DNA of 64,000 bases from Exobasidium rhododendri (lineage: Eukaryota; Basidiomycota; Exobasidiomycetes; Exobasidiales; Exobasidiaceae), in contig CP110631.1 in NCBI GenBank assembly GCA_026210745.1, positions 1,116,001 through 1,180,000 of the forward strand, written 5' to 3'. A model generated the notes under the pieces. It saw only the letters and a list, made by a program, of their open reading frames with translations, searched no databases and was not told the origin of the DNA. Both the position numbers and the translations under genes were made by a program. Positions 53,848-64,000 of the stretch are shown one piece after another; the first letter of the stretch is position 1, and each line of letters starts with the position of its first letter.

Positions 53848-55359
53848 TCAAATCCAGAGGGCGAAAGAGGGTCTATCACTCGATGAATCGAGACAAGTAG
53901 TGATCGTGACGTCTCTCTGAGGCTGACACTTTGATATGGATGCGGTACTTGAATCTCGCTTATAGTCACGCATGCTACTCGGGAAATACTTATGAGGAGC
54001 GACCAGATTTGGTGGTATTTCTTGATCCAAAGGCATAGCCATAGTTCCGAAGGAGCTGACACGCTTCCCTTTCTTGGGAGTCGGTCGAGGTACACGCATC
54101 CTATATGAGGCGAGAGAGAATGCGAGTGTCAGAACAAGGGAGTAACATCTCGGCAAAGCATTCAGTGCACTTACATTCGGGCACAGAGTTCCACATCAAC
54201 AGCAGTATGAATGGACAAGGCAGACGTGAGAAGGACCTGACGGCGCAGCATGTTGAGATTGGAGATGTTCAGGCTGGTCTACTCTACACTCACCGCTTCA
54301 TCTCGCAGCAACAGCAATGGAAGCACGAAAAAGACAATCAAGCTGACGATGCGAATTAAGCAGAGTGAAGTTCCTGTAAAGCAGGAAGGCGATGTTTGTA
54401 ATTGAAACCCTGAGCACATTCAGTGGGATTGACTCACCATGTCCCATCATACCACACCACTCGCCCCATAGTCTTTGCTTCAGTGTCTGATTATCGGGGA
54501 CTATTGTATGCGGGGGGTAGTGATTCACGATGCTGACGAAGGAAAGCAAAACTTGATGACTTAGGCCTGCGAGAGACACTTAAAGCACGCTTAGCATGGT
54601 CTCCCCTTTCGTGAGATCTGCAATATACTCACTGAGGACGGCCAGCGCTGTCAGATACTTCTCATCTGGAAGAGTAGAAGAATGAAGAAGCAGAATACAT
54701 CCTGCGGTGGGAGACGATAAACCGCTTCGTGTTCCGACTGCAGACTGGTAGTAGTCGGAGGCGAAGATCAACACAGGCTCTCCTACACAAAGCAATCTCA
54801 CGCACCAGAACGGACAAGCCAAGTATCGAAAGTGCAATGACTGATACAGCTGTGAAAATAGTCCAGCGCCGTTCCCTACTGGCAGACAAGGCATGCAGAG
54901 ACAAGTAGATGTGATGAAAGCTGTGCGACAGGAAGAAAGCGAAAATGGCGAGTCGGGTGATGACGCTGCAGGACATTGTTGTATTCACTGGTGATTCTGA
55001 GGAGATAGAATGACAAGAGGTAATGAGCGTCTTGCAATGATCGCACCCTCGGCGACGAGTCTCACCCAGTATGATCAATGAGATGATCAGAAAGCCAACG
55101 CCCACGAGACTACGAATAGGCAAAGACATCTGCATTAGATTGATCCAGGGCAAGAGACCTGCAAAGTCACGCACCGAGAGACATGAAAAAGAGTCTGTTC
55201 TGGCCATGGTGTGTTCTTGCGTAGGACTCTCCAGTCTGTGATGAAGTGGCAAGCGATGCCGTAGATCGAGAACCCGATCAACAAAGACACCACCATGGCC
55301 ATTCGCCAAGAGAGAACAATTGCAAGGTCGTTACTTATCTCGACGTCAAGCGTACTCAT
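53848..55359 (-). CDS. Seven-helix membrane protein, tandem family member 4 (divergent)
   Basis: Eight exons, 55359..55175, 55109..55066, 54996..54806, 54744..54633, 54566..54438, 54373..54294, 54236..54175 and 54100..53848, give 351 residues. Exons 2, 3, 4, 6 and 7 keep the family lengths (44, 191, 112, 80, 62 nt), which guided the splicing, since sequence identity is low. The 44-nt exon reads LVGVGFLIISLIIL, in line with FVGITYFIVPLIIF of member 1. Exon 3 has AIFAFFLSHSFHHIYLSL. Exon 5 is short, so the loop before helix six is reduced, and the FRGTI word is not conserved. The most diverged copy; function unknown. Confidence 0.72.
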
Positions 55360-56075
55360 GTTTCTTTTTGATCGTGTGTGAAGTGTGGATTCTGGGCGAA
55401 ACGACAGTGTGTGATGGTGAAAGCTAACTCCTCGTACCTCCCATTGTCTAGTCAACAACTAGATGCGATGGAGATGGGGCCCTCTCGCTGTCAATGGCGA
55501 ATGAGATTATTTGAAAGTGTGCGGAGGGGAGGGGGAAGGAGAGCTAAGCGTATCGTCATTCAACAAGGGATCCTACGAGCCTGCGCCCGGTATCTTGCTC
55601 AAATCCTCACGCAAAGGGCGCTCTCAGGAAGGCGAATGAAGGCATGAGCCCAAGCCAACGCCGAAAGTCAAGGAACAGAGGCGGAGTCTCAAGGCAGGCG
55701 GCTCAGCTACTCGCGTTCTCACCATCGCATCAAGATGATTGCAAAGGAGTCGCTTGATGCTCCTCCTACCTACACCCCTTACATGATATACTACAGTAAT
55801 CGCGCTGCAGTAGCAGGCAAGCTACGGTTCCATCTCAGACTCTGTCGTGCGCTCACTTTGTGGCGGTGAAGGGATGAAGGAGCGCGCTACCGGTACCGCA
55901 AAAGTGATGAACACGTGAGGTGCTCACTTGGGAGCCTGGGGAATTGGGGGGCTGGGGTAGCTTGGGTTTTTTGACAGGTCTAGATTGTCTACCTAGTTCA
56001 AGGGACGCCTGCATATCCATCCTTCTTCCTTCTCAGGCAGATCATCTGCAGCTCGTGCTACTCATAGAACAAGCG
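55360..56075. other. Intergenic region
   Basis: About 700 bp. The kinase frame opens at 55920 only with a GTG, so its 5' leader probably lies here. Nothing else is seen. Confidence 0.4.
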
Positions 56076-58628
56076 ATGATGGATCAGGGATCGCAGGATT
56101 CACCCGCAGAGGTCAGCAATAATCCGCGCGATCTTGCCAAAGAAGCCACTTACCTGCATCAACAGCTCCGAGACTTGCACTCCGCCACATTCAGCAGCAG
56201 CAGCAGCAGTAGTAGCACCAGCAACCATACCGTCGATGAGAAGAAGACGAAGACTGCGAAACGCATCAACCTTGCATCGTTGCGTACCACCACAATGTTC
56301 GAGCCTAGGCATGCGGATCTGCACAATCGACATCGTCCTCTACCTGAGTGGACAGTGCCACCTCAGACGACGAAGAGATCCAACAGAGCTGCGACTTTGT
56401 TCTTGGGGAAAGACACCGAAAGATGGCAGCGCCTTGAGAAGGGTGCGATGAGTGGAAGTGGAGGAGCAGGTTTGAATATAGCATGGAGGAGGGGGACAGC
56501 AAGTATGGTGCAACGTCTTGGCAGTGTAGATATGGAAGGCGAACGAGAGGATTTCGATGACGAAGAAGACTCTGCCTCCATCGAAGGAGAGGAGAGTAGC
56601 AGTCCGGAAGACGATGATGATGCTTGGCTTTCTAGTAGTAGTGCTGGACCACTCACTCGAAGATATTCACGAAGAAGATCTCGCAATCGAAGCGGTAGTT
56701 GGTGTTCGAAGGGATTGCAAACCCGTACAACTTCTGGCAGCTCCTCTCAGACCGGTTCGGACGCAAGCGGTGGTGTACATCTTCGACGTTTCTCATCCCA
56801 TGGTTCAGAAGCAGCTTTTCTGCGTCATGAGACTGTGATTGGCATTCACACCCCTCACCGCGAATCTCTGTCGGAGAGGATGAATCTGGCACCCTTATCT
56901 CAGATACAGGCGCCTACTGTTGAATCAGTTGGCCAGATTTCACCCAATTCCTCCATGTACAAGAAGAAGCAGATGAAGGCTTCAAGCAGTGCAGAAGTGC
57001 TGGCACAAGCAGCAGCAGCAGCGGCAGCGGCGGCCAACAAACCGAGTCGTCGGGGCAAGAGCAGTCTACCGTCTTCTTTCTCTTTTTCGGACGACGAAGA
57101 TGCAGGTACATCAATTGCCGGGATAGTCTACACCCAGAAGGCCCGATCGGCATCCCCCCGAGTGGCCTTCAAGTTGTCTAAGCGAAGGAAGCCAATCAAG
57201 GTGGAAGGTACCTTGTACGATCGAACAGGACCCTTTCGAGAAGGTGTGGTGACGGATGGTTTGAGTGTGCGATTGTTCAGTGCAGAAGATGCAAGTGAAG
57301 ATGTCGACTATCACCACGACGGCGGACTGGTGGTACACGATCAAGCAGTAGACGATGAAGAGATGGTCCCTGCTACGTATCTGATCACGACTCCGGACAA
57401 TCGGGTGTCATCTGCGGCTAAGCTGAGACGCTGGGCCATGGACGGAGAAGGCCGATTTTACGCTGCAATGGAGATCAAGAGCATCGAAGCGAAAATGAGA
57501 GCCGCCGATCCATTGCTCAACGGAGCCGGTCAAGGATCAAAGACGGCACTGAAGGAATTGAGAGATCGATACGTAGACGATCTGTTGGATGAAGTACAAA
57601 AGACCGAGACGTTAAATCCTGATCGAATAGCGGTGGACAAGGTACTTCGAACGAGTGATAACAAGTATGTTCGCTTGGAGGAAGACTATCCAGAAGAAGC
57701 GTTCTTCGTCATTGCCGGCTGCGATGAGGATGAATTGTATCCCACCATTGCTCTGGTGTTTTGTCAAGCCCTAAGGGCGATTGTTCGCTTTCATTCTGCA
57801 GGTTGGCTTCATGGGGACATCAAGCTGGAAAATCTCATGTTTGATGAAAAGGGGAAGATGGTCGTCATTGACTACGAGAATGCCAATCCCTTTCGAGGTA
57901 TTCCCAGGGGAGATGGAAAGGTCACACTGGCGAGCTACGACTGGATTCCTCCGGAAGCATTTCCCGGCCCTCATGGTCGAAGAGTCGGTCCTTCTGCTGA
58001 TCTCTGGGCGTTGGGATGCAACATCGTTCGGGCATTTGCACTGAGAGACCACATAGAAGACAACGACATCCGAGAGACGTTACTGGGAAAAGGACAAGCG
58101 GCCTTCTTTGTCTTTCGCAAGACTCATCTGCTCCGCAAACGGCCGAACCGTAGAAGCAGTACTGAGATGGGCATTCCCGGTACTCCGAATAGGCCTCTTC
58201 CGACATCTGATGACGTCGACCTGTCTTGTTTGCTGGTAGACGATCAAGACCATGAGCATGTGGATGATCAGCATGCAGACCTCGACGTCGAAGAAACTGC
58301 AGAAGGGAGAGTCGGTCACGGATCGCCTCCGCCACCCGGCCCGTCGCCGAAGCGACTGCTTTCGAAGTTTGCCAGAGACGCTCCTCAGCTACTCAAGCTC
58401 GTCATTGCTCGATGCATCACTGAGCTACCGGAAGAGCGATCGGTAGAGGCAGAGGTGGACTGTATCAAATTCGTGGATGCGCTCGAAGAGGAGCAAAGGA
58501 AGTTGGGAGAGAAGAGTATGCTAGGGATCGGAAATAGAGCAGTCATGACGGCGATAGATCTGAGTGGAAGTGCGTGGGTACGGCCGAAACTAGAGGATGC
58601 GAGGAAAAGTCTTGGCTTGGGTGAATAG
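56076..58628 (+). CDS. Divergent protein kinase with long disordered N-terminus
   Basis: Intronless, 850 residues from ATG 56076. The first ~370 residues are Ser/Ala/Asp/Glu-rich and look disordered, including poly-Ser and poly-Ala runs. A kinase domain then follows: a candidate ATP-binding Lys468 in YAAMEIKSI, the catalytic loop HGDIKLENLMF with D581, the metal-binding D599 in a DYE triplet instead of DFG, and WIPPEAFPG with SADLWALGCNI. A Gly-rich loop is not obvious. Another low-complexity insert separates the last subdomains. Such HGD/DYE kinases are atypical, but the key Asp and Lys are present, so activity is plausible. The pathway cannot be named. Confidence 0.78.
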   Translation: MMDQGSQDSPAEVSNNPRDLAKEATYLHQQLRDLHSATFSSSSSSSSTSNHTVDEKKTKTAKRINLASLRTTTMFEPRHADLHNRHRPLPEWTVPPQTTKRSNRAATLFLGKDTERWQRLEKGAMSGSGGAGLNIAWRRGTASMVQRLGSVDMEGEREDFDDEEDSASIEGEESSSPEDDDDAWLSSSSAGPLTRRYSRRRSRNRSGSWCSKGLQTRTTSGSSSQTGSDASGGVHLRRFSSHGSEAAFLRHETVIGIHTPHRESLSERMNLAPLSQIQAPTVESVGQISPNSSMYKKKQMKASSSAEVLAQAAAAAAAAANKPSRRGKSSLPSSFSFSDDEDAGTSIAGIVYTQKARSASPRVAFKLSKRRKPIKVEGTLYDRTGPFREGVVTDGLSVRLFSAEDASEDVDYHHDGGLVVHDQAVDDEEMVPATYLITTPDNRVSSAAKLRRWAMDGEGRFYAAMEIKSIEAKMRAADPLLNGAGQGSKTALKELRDRYVDDLLDEVQKTETLNPDRIAVDKVLRTSDNKYVRLEEDYPEEAFFVIAGCDEDELYPTIALVFCQALRAIVRFHSAGWLHGDIKLENLMFDEKGKMVVIDYENANPFRGIPRGDGKVTLASYDWIPPEAFPGPHGRRVGPSADLWALGCNIVRAFALRDHIEDNDIRETLLGKGQAAFFVFRKTHLLRKRPNRRSSTEMGIPGTPNRPLPTSDDVDLSCLLVDDQDHEHVDDQHADLDVEETAEGRVGHGSPPPPGPSPKRLLSKFARDAPQLLKLVIARCITELPEERSVEAEVDCIKFVDALEEEQRKLGEKSMLGIGNRAVMTAIDLSGSAWVRPKLEDARKSLGLGE

Positions 58629-58715
58629 GAAAAGTCCGAGGCGGGGAAGAGGCCTGTACACAGGCACACATGTAAACACTAGACAAGCAAGGGGGGGATG
58701 GTGCGCATCACCCCG

Positions 58716-60538
58716 TCAATTACCTCGTTCCTCCACTGAAATGCCGAGCTTTAACTTGACCGCTTGGAGAACGAATTGCACGTCTCCTCGATACTCCCAC
58801 CACATTCTACGCGAGCGAAGAAAGACGAGTAGGAGGTAGAAGTGAGGAGAGAGAGATAGGTAAGGAATGGAACGAGAGGACGATGAATCAGATCAGGGAA
58901 TAGAGTACTCACGCTCCACCATTCGAGCCGGCAAGCATCGCCTCGGCCAGACATCCCGCAAACAACGCAGGTGTCATGTAGCCGTTGTCAGCGTCATCAC
59001 TCCGGACCGGCTGTTCAGAAAGAGTGTTGTGCTTTACTCGTCAGAGCCTCATCGCATCACCTTCCCTTTTCCCTCTTCCCTCTCCTCACCTTGCCCACCA
59101 CGATCTTGCTGGCAGGGATGCCCCATACGCTCGTCAGCTGCAGATAATGAAGATACGTGAGCCAGATTGCGAAGACGAGGGTTCAGCAGGATGACGATCA
59201 CAGTGTAACGTTATACCCTCGCCTTCTTTCGACGTACCTGCAGAATAGAGGTCTTTGGGAAGTCTTGACCCGAGGTGCGCACAAGAGTGTTGCAAGTCAA
59301 GTACGTGCCTTGATTGTAGAATTGCACGTTGTAGAAGTCGATAGCCTCGCCGATCCTTGTGTTTAGCCAGGTGTAGCTTCGCGGGTAGATGTCGGTATTG
59401 AACAAGGGCGCGACAGCTGGTGAGGTGAGCCAGACACACGAAACGACCGGCGTCAATACCTCTCCTTTCCATCAAGGCGAATAGTCAAGGACTCACGAGC
59501 ATGTGAGAGGTAGTAGCCGCTGCTTCGAGCTAGCTTGCTTCTCAGCTGTCGAGTGAATGGGATGAGCCACTTTGTCGCCAGCACTTGCGTGAACAAGTCG
59601 TATTCCTCATAGCTGCAGGGCAGGGAAGAGTAAAAGGCTTTCTGTCAGAATGGTTCTTTTAGTGTGAGTATGGCATCAACGATCCTCGTGTGGCTCACTC
59701 TACATCGACGCCTTGTAGGCCATACTTGATGACAAAGGCGGCAATCGTATTTGCGAGAACCAAGGGGTCGTTTCCTGTAGACTGAGGTTTACTCGTTTCT
59801 CCAAAGACGGAGACTCCTAGGCGAATGCCGGCATTGTTGTAGCTGAGGGTAAAAAAGAGCATATAGGGCGCTGTCAGCTTGATTCCCTCCTGTTTTCGGC
59901 TGATTTGCCCTCTCAAGCAGTCGGTACTCACGCTTGAACGATGGCTCGACGCTGAGCATCGGTGCCACTTACCCACTCTGCAACGTTGTCCGCTGCACCA
60001 TTCTCAGACGTCCAGAATGCAATGTTGTAGTACTGAAAGCCGAGCAATGCAGATGGATCGGGGACGCCTAGGCTGTTATTGGCAACATGGCTGTCACCGT
60101 AAGCCACGAATCTGTGTAGTCAGATCGTGTGTGAGGCAAGTACGAGGTAATCATTCGTACGGATGCAGAAGCAGCTCACCGTGGCGCTGTATCGTTCCAT
60201 GCCGCCATCGACTTGTAGAGTTCTTCTTCGTCTGATTCAGCGTTGTGCTGCCTATTTCCTATGATCCACTGCCACGCTTTGACGAGAGTAAATTTGGCGA
60301 GGAACAGGGAGGAGCTGCCGTCAACCTGTAGCATCAACTCGTTGAAAGAGGCGCTCTCCGCTCTTTCGCCCTCGATCTTTCTCTCGGAGCAAATGTGCAA
60401 GCGAGTGGCCCACCCAGTGAGAGTATTCTCTGATTCTTGGCGAGTCGAGCAGGCGGGCGTGCTTTGTAATGGCAGAGAGTAGCTCTTCTGCATCAGCAAG
60501 GCCACGCCGACGATGGAAGGTACGAGTGAAAGTCTCAT
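58716..60538 (-). CDS. GH18 chitinase, secreted
   Basis: Eight exons, 60538..60180, 60111..59932, 59842..59699, 59612..59497, 59416..59238, 59137..59090, 59010..58913 and 58806..58716, give 404 residues. A signal peptide (MRLSLVPSIVGVALLMQKSY) is followed by ~90 residues of low similarity to chitinases, then the barrel: RFVAYGDSHV, LLGFQYYNIAFWTS, GIRLGVSVFG and the active-site GVDVDYEEYD with catalytic E230, the DxxDxDxE signature being rebuilt across the intron at 59699/59612. Then come FYNVQFYNQGTYLTC and MWWEYRGDVQF. It should cleave chitin or related beta-1,4-GlcNAc polymers outside the cell. It converges with the kinase gene (87 bp apart). Confidence 0.88.
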
Positions 60539-61645
60539 TGTCGTGTTCCGATCTCTAAGCTTGACAACAGACGCAGTAGGTATGGACGACGAAGTCAGCA
60601 AGGTAGTGTATCATTTCATTCGTCTACACTCTTGTGTACGGTACGTTTGGTCATGCCGAGGTGCCATGATGAGAAGGCAACAAGAGCTGATTGATAGCCC
60701 ACTGCCACACCTAGCTTTCCTCAGACAGATTTTTCTTTTGCGACGGCTTGCTGCTCCAGTGCCCCTCAGGTTCTCGAGTCTGCGATGATCTCGTTGGTCC
60801 CCTTGATGTTCCGAGCCATGCAGGCTAATCCATATTGCGATACCGACATTGAGTAGTAGTAAGCAATAAACAGGTCACCTGTACCTGCCTCGGGAGTTGA
60901 CATCATCAAGCACCTTCCGGGGAGGGTCGAGAGGTCTGCAGCGGCCGTAACTTTCCACGACTTTCTGTACGAACAGATGACAAAACTTTAGGGCACTGTG
61001 GGGAAGAGCGGTCAAGAAAGACTCGGAGTGTATGAGGCTGCTGCGTGCAAGAAAAGACTAGCAGCGTGACGACTTAGTGCTGGGAACAAGGTTGTGATCT
61101 CGGTGCAGATCATCACTACAGATTAGACTTGCACCTGGCAATGTCATACCTTTCTCTCTCCTGTCGTATCTGCACCTGCATGCCGAAGAAGAGATATAAG
61201 AACGAATGTTGGAAAGGGAAAGCTTCTCTTTCGTTGCGGTGCCTTAAACGAAAACTAGCGTGAGGATGTGCATGTATAGATAGGCACGGAACCAATTGCC
61301 TGTCTGGAGAGTGAAGCAACAGAGCCCAAGGAAACGTAGAGCGACCCTTTTAGATTCTCTAGGAGCTAACAGCGTTGATCTCGGCTGCATGCATCATCAC
61401 GGCCCTTGTGAATTATGAGTGAATCTTCGACTTGACTACCTCTGAGTAGGGTGCAATAAGCCAAAAGAATACGCTCTAAAGTCTCGGGCTTGAAGTCAAG
61501 TTCAATAGAACAGGCTCGCGTGTACCGTGTTTTCCCTCATCTTGGCGCGCACGGACTTCTTAGGTTTAGCAGCTTTTACAAGTCGACATCTTCCTTTCTT
61601 GACAGGACCTTATCCAACGTTCCGGGCAGCAAGGACTGGACAGCG
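60539..61645. other. Intergenic region, about 1.1 kb
   Basis: Divergent promoter region of the chitinase and NAD synthetase genes. No supported gene. Confidence 0.45.
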
Positions 61646-64000
61646 ATGGGTCATCCTGTGTGAGTGATCATCGAGGAGGACCTGGAACCCGAAAGCTAAC
61701 CTCCTTCACATCCATAGCACTCTTGCGACTTGTTCCCTCAACCAGTGGGCCTTGGACTTTATTGGAAATCGCGACCGGATCCTCATCTCTATCAAGCAAG
61801 CGAGAGAACAAGGTGCAAGCTTGCGAGTCGGCCCAGAGCTGGAGATCCCGTGAGTAGTGCAGAATGAAGTACTAGAGTATGGTGGCTTGCTTATAGACGA
61901 TCGTACTTCCACATCAGAGGCTATGGTGTGAGCAGAACAATTAACGCTGACGTACGTCTATGAGGGTACTGACACCCTTCCTTCTCGATCTGATCCAGTG
62001 CTTTGATCATTTTCTGGAAGGTGACACTGTCCTGCATTCATGGGAGGTGTTGTGCGAGCTGCTCAAGGATAAGGCGACCTATGGGATCTTGTGTGACGTA
62101 GGAATGTGAGTAGAGGCAGAGATGCGTGTAGACTTCATCCCTGATGCTTCGATGTACATACCTTTCAGGCCTATCATGCACCGGTCAACGCTGTACAATT
62201 GCCGTGTACTCTTCTATGATGGCAAGATCATTCATATACGGCCCAAGCTGTGGATGGCCAACGATGGTAATTATCGGGAACTGCGCTACTTTACACCTTG
62301 GACACGACGAGGAGAGGTTGACAACTTTCCACTGCCACGAATGGTTTGGGAGCTCCATGGCCAGTTGTCTGTGCCCTTTGGAGATGCTGTGGTCGCTACG
62401 AAAGACACAGTCATAGGTGTTGAGATGTGTGAAGAGCTCTTCACGCCGGAAAGGTGAGCTTGACACTCAGCCATGAGACCATACGCGAAGCAGACACTGA
62501 ATGAGACTTCTGGCAGTCCTCATATCGCCATGGGACTGGACGGGGTGGAGATCTTCATCAATCCAAGTGCGAGCCATCACGAGCTCCGTAAGCTGCATCG
62601 AAGAGTAGATCTGATCAAGGAAGCGACCATGAAGGTGAGCAGGGCGTGTGAATGTCTTGCGGCTCGTGGGGCTCTGCTCAACTCGTTGCTCTGCCTCTCT
62701 GCAGGTTGGAGGCGTGTATCTGTATGCCAATCAACAGGGATGCGATGGAGATCGCTTGTACTATGATGGCTGCCCTTTGATAGCTTGCAACGGCGAGATC
62801 ATAGCTCAAGGCAGTCAATTCTCACTCGATGATGTGCAGACGATCACTGCAACAGTCGATCTGGACGAGGTTCGAGCTTTCCGTTCTAGCAAAAGCAGAG
62901 GCATGCAAGCTGTGACTAGCACTGCCATTAATGGAGGAAAGGGATTCGAGCGGATACCGGTAGAGATTGAGTTGGGTAAACAAGACTCGTGGAGTCATTC
63001 GAGTCTCGGCAGTATCGCAAGTCGTCTCACTTCTGCCATTCCACCCTCCACGCTAGGAGCGGTACACGAAGCATTCTCCCCTCCCCCATCGGTATCACCT
63101 AGACCGAGCACAAAGAGGATCGATGCGAGATATCACAGTCCAGAAGAAGAAATCGCATTGGGGCCAGCTTGTTGGCTGTGGGACTATCTCAGGAGGTCAC
63201 GCACGCAAGGTTACTTTATCCCATTATCAGGAGGTATAGATAGCTGTGCTACGAGCGTCATTGTGTTTAGTATGTGTCGATTGGTAGTCAAAGCTTGCAG
63301 AGAAAGGAATGAACAGGTACTCAGCGATGTGAGGCGCATATGTGGGGAGCCAGAAGACGGCAAGTGGGCTCCTCAAGAACCTCAAGAAGTGGCCAGTCGA
63401 ATCTTTGTGACCTGCTACATGGGAACCGAGAACAGCAGTGAAGAGACGCGGGATCGGGCTAGAGGGTTGGCGAAGGCCATTGGAGCGTGAGTGCAGCAGT
63501 CCTTTCTTCTAATGTATGGAAAGGGGGAGGTTTACTCTTGTTCTTTACGACAGATACCACATCGATCTGAACATGGACATTGTCATCCGAGCTATCGTCG
63601 CACTCTTTTCACTAGTCACTACGAAGACGCCCCGATTCAAGGTTCACGGCGGTTCGGCAGCAGAGAATCTAGCCCTTCAAAACATTCAGGCTCGACTTCG
63701 AATGCTTTTGGCATACATGTTGGCCCAGCTGGTGCCCTGGGTGCGGGGACAAGTAGGGGGACTACTGGTTCTAGGCAGTGCTAATGTCGATGAGAGGTAA
63801 GACTCCCATTTAAAGGGTTTCGGTAAATCTTGTCCCACCTCGTTGACCCACTCGTCTGTTTTCCCATCCAGTCTCCGGGGATATCTCACCAAGTACGACT
63901 GCTCATCCGCTGACATCAATCCGATCGGAGGAATCAGCAAGACAGACTTGAAGAGCTTCATTGCTTTTGCAGAGACGTCTTTTGAGTTGCCAATTCTGCA
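61646..64000 (+). CDS. QNS1: Glutamine-dependent NAD+ synthetase (partial, cut by window edge)
   Basis: At least nine exons: 61646..61659, 61718..61849, 61918..61927, 61999..62105, 62169..62453, 62517..62634, 62705..63486, 63554..63796 and 63872 to the edge, all in phase. Exon 3 is only 10 nt. The N-terminal nitrilase-type glutaminase has catalytic E45 (GPELEIPGYG), K114 (RPKLW) and C175 ([11 protein letters not shown]), with those numbers equal to the positions I recall for yeast Qns1. The synthetase domain has the PP-loop SGGIDS at 397-402 ([17 protein letters not shown]) and [20 protein letters not shown]. It amidates nicotinic-acid adenine dinucleotide with ATP and glutamine. The last part lies to the right of the window. 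Confidence 0.93.

Noticed and set aside
46087-55359. Tandem array as a mobile-element product
   Set aside because: No terminal repeats, transposase or target-site duplications seen; ordinary gene duplication fits.
55920-56075. Upstream extension of the kinase frame
   Set aside because: It begins with GTG, not ATG, and the extra residues look random; the ATG at 56076 is used.

Overview
This 64 kb window comes from a eukaryote with short introns, most likely a basidiomycete fungus and probably Ustilaginomycotina (smut/Exobasidiomycete relatives). That placement is an inference from gene content. Genes are dense on both strands. Introns are mostly 50-100 nt, nearly all begin GTGAGT/GTGAGC/GTAAGT and end CAG/TAG. 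I rebuilt exons by hand and checked that the phases add up to open frames. No tRNA, rRNA, CRISPR, transposon or virus-derived element was recognised.

Layout: 1-317, end of a membrane protein. 0.9-12.4 kb, housekeeping genes (START-domain protein, senescence-domain protein, GH20 hexosaminidase, PEX11-like, GNAT acetyltransferase, MPDU1/PQ-loop). 12.9-22.1 kb, six tandem same-strand genes for paralogous secreted proteins of an unrecognised family. 22.4-32.1 kb, vacuolar-type alpha-mannosidase, two divergent esterase genes and a MINDY-type deubiquitinase. 32.2-36.7 kb, a second group of secreted or basic proteins, including one built of six repeats. 37.1-45.7 kb, Rtc3/SBDS-like protein, MET1-type uroporphyrinogen methyltransferase, Tudor-SN and homoserine kinase. 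46.1-55.4 kb, four tandem paralogs of a seven-helix membrane protein, each with eight exons. 56.1-64 kb, a divergent protein kinase, a GH18 chitinase and glutamine-dependent NAD+ synthetase cut by the right edge.

The most interesting content is the pair of lineage-specific-looking expansions. The six secreted proteins share a signal peptide followed by a Pro-Met/Val motif (Pro-Ala in one), an ungapped 52-residue C-terminal block and a basic tail. Two further secreted proteins at 32-36 kb share the same signal-peptide/Pro-Met start. This looks like an effector-type repertoire. The four seven-helix proteins keep the lengths of exons 2, 3, 4, 6 and 7 exactly while their loops and tails diverge. 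The remaining genes are ordinary cell biology (peroxisome, glycan turnover, sulfur/siroheme, threonine and NAD metabolism) with no sign of a shared pathway.
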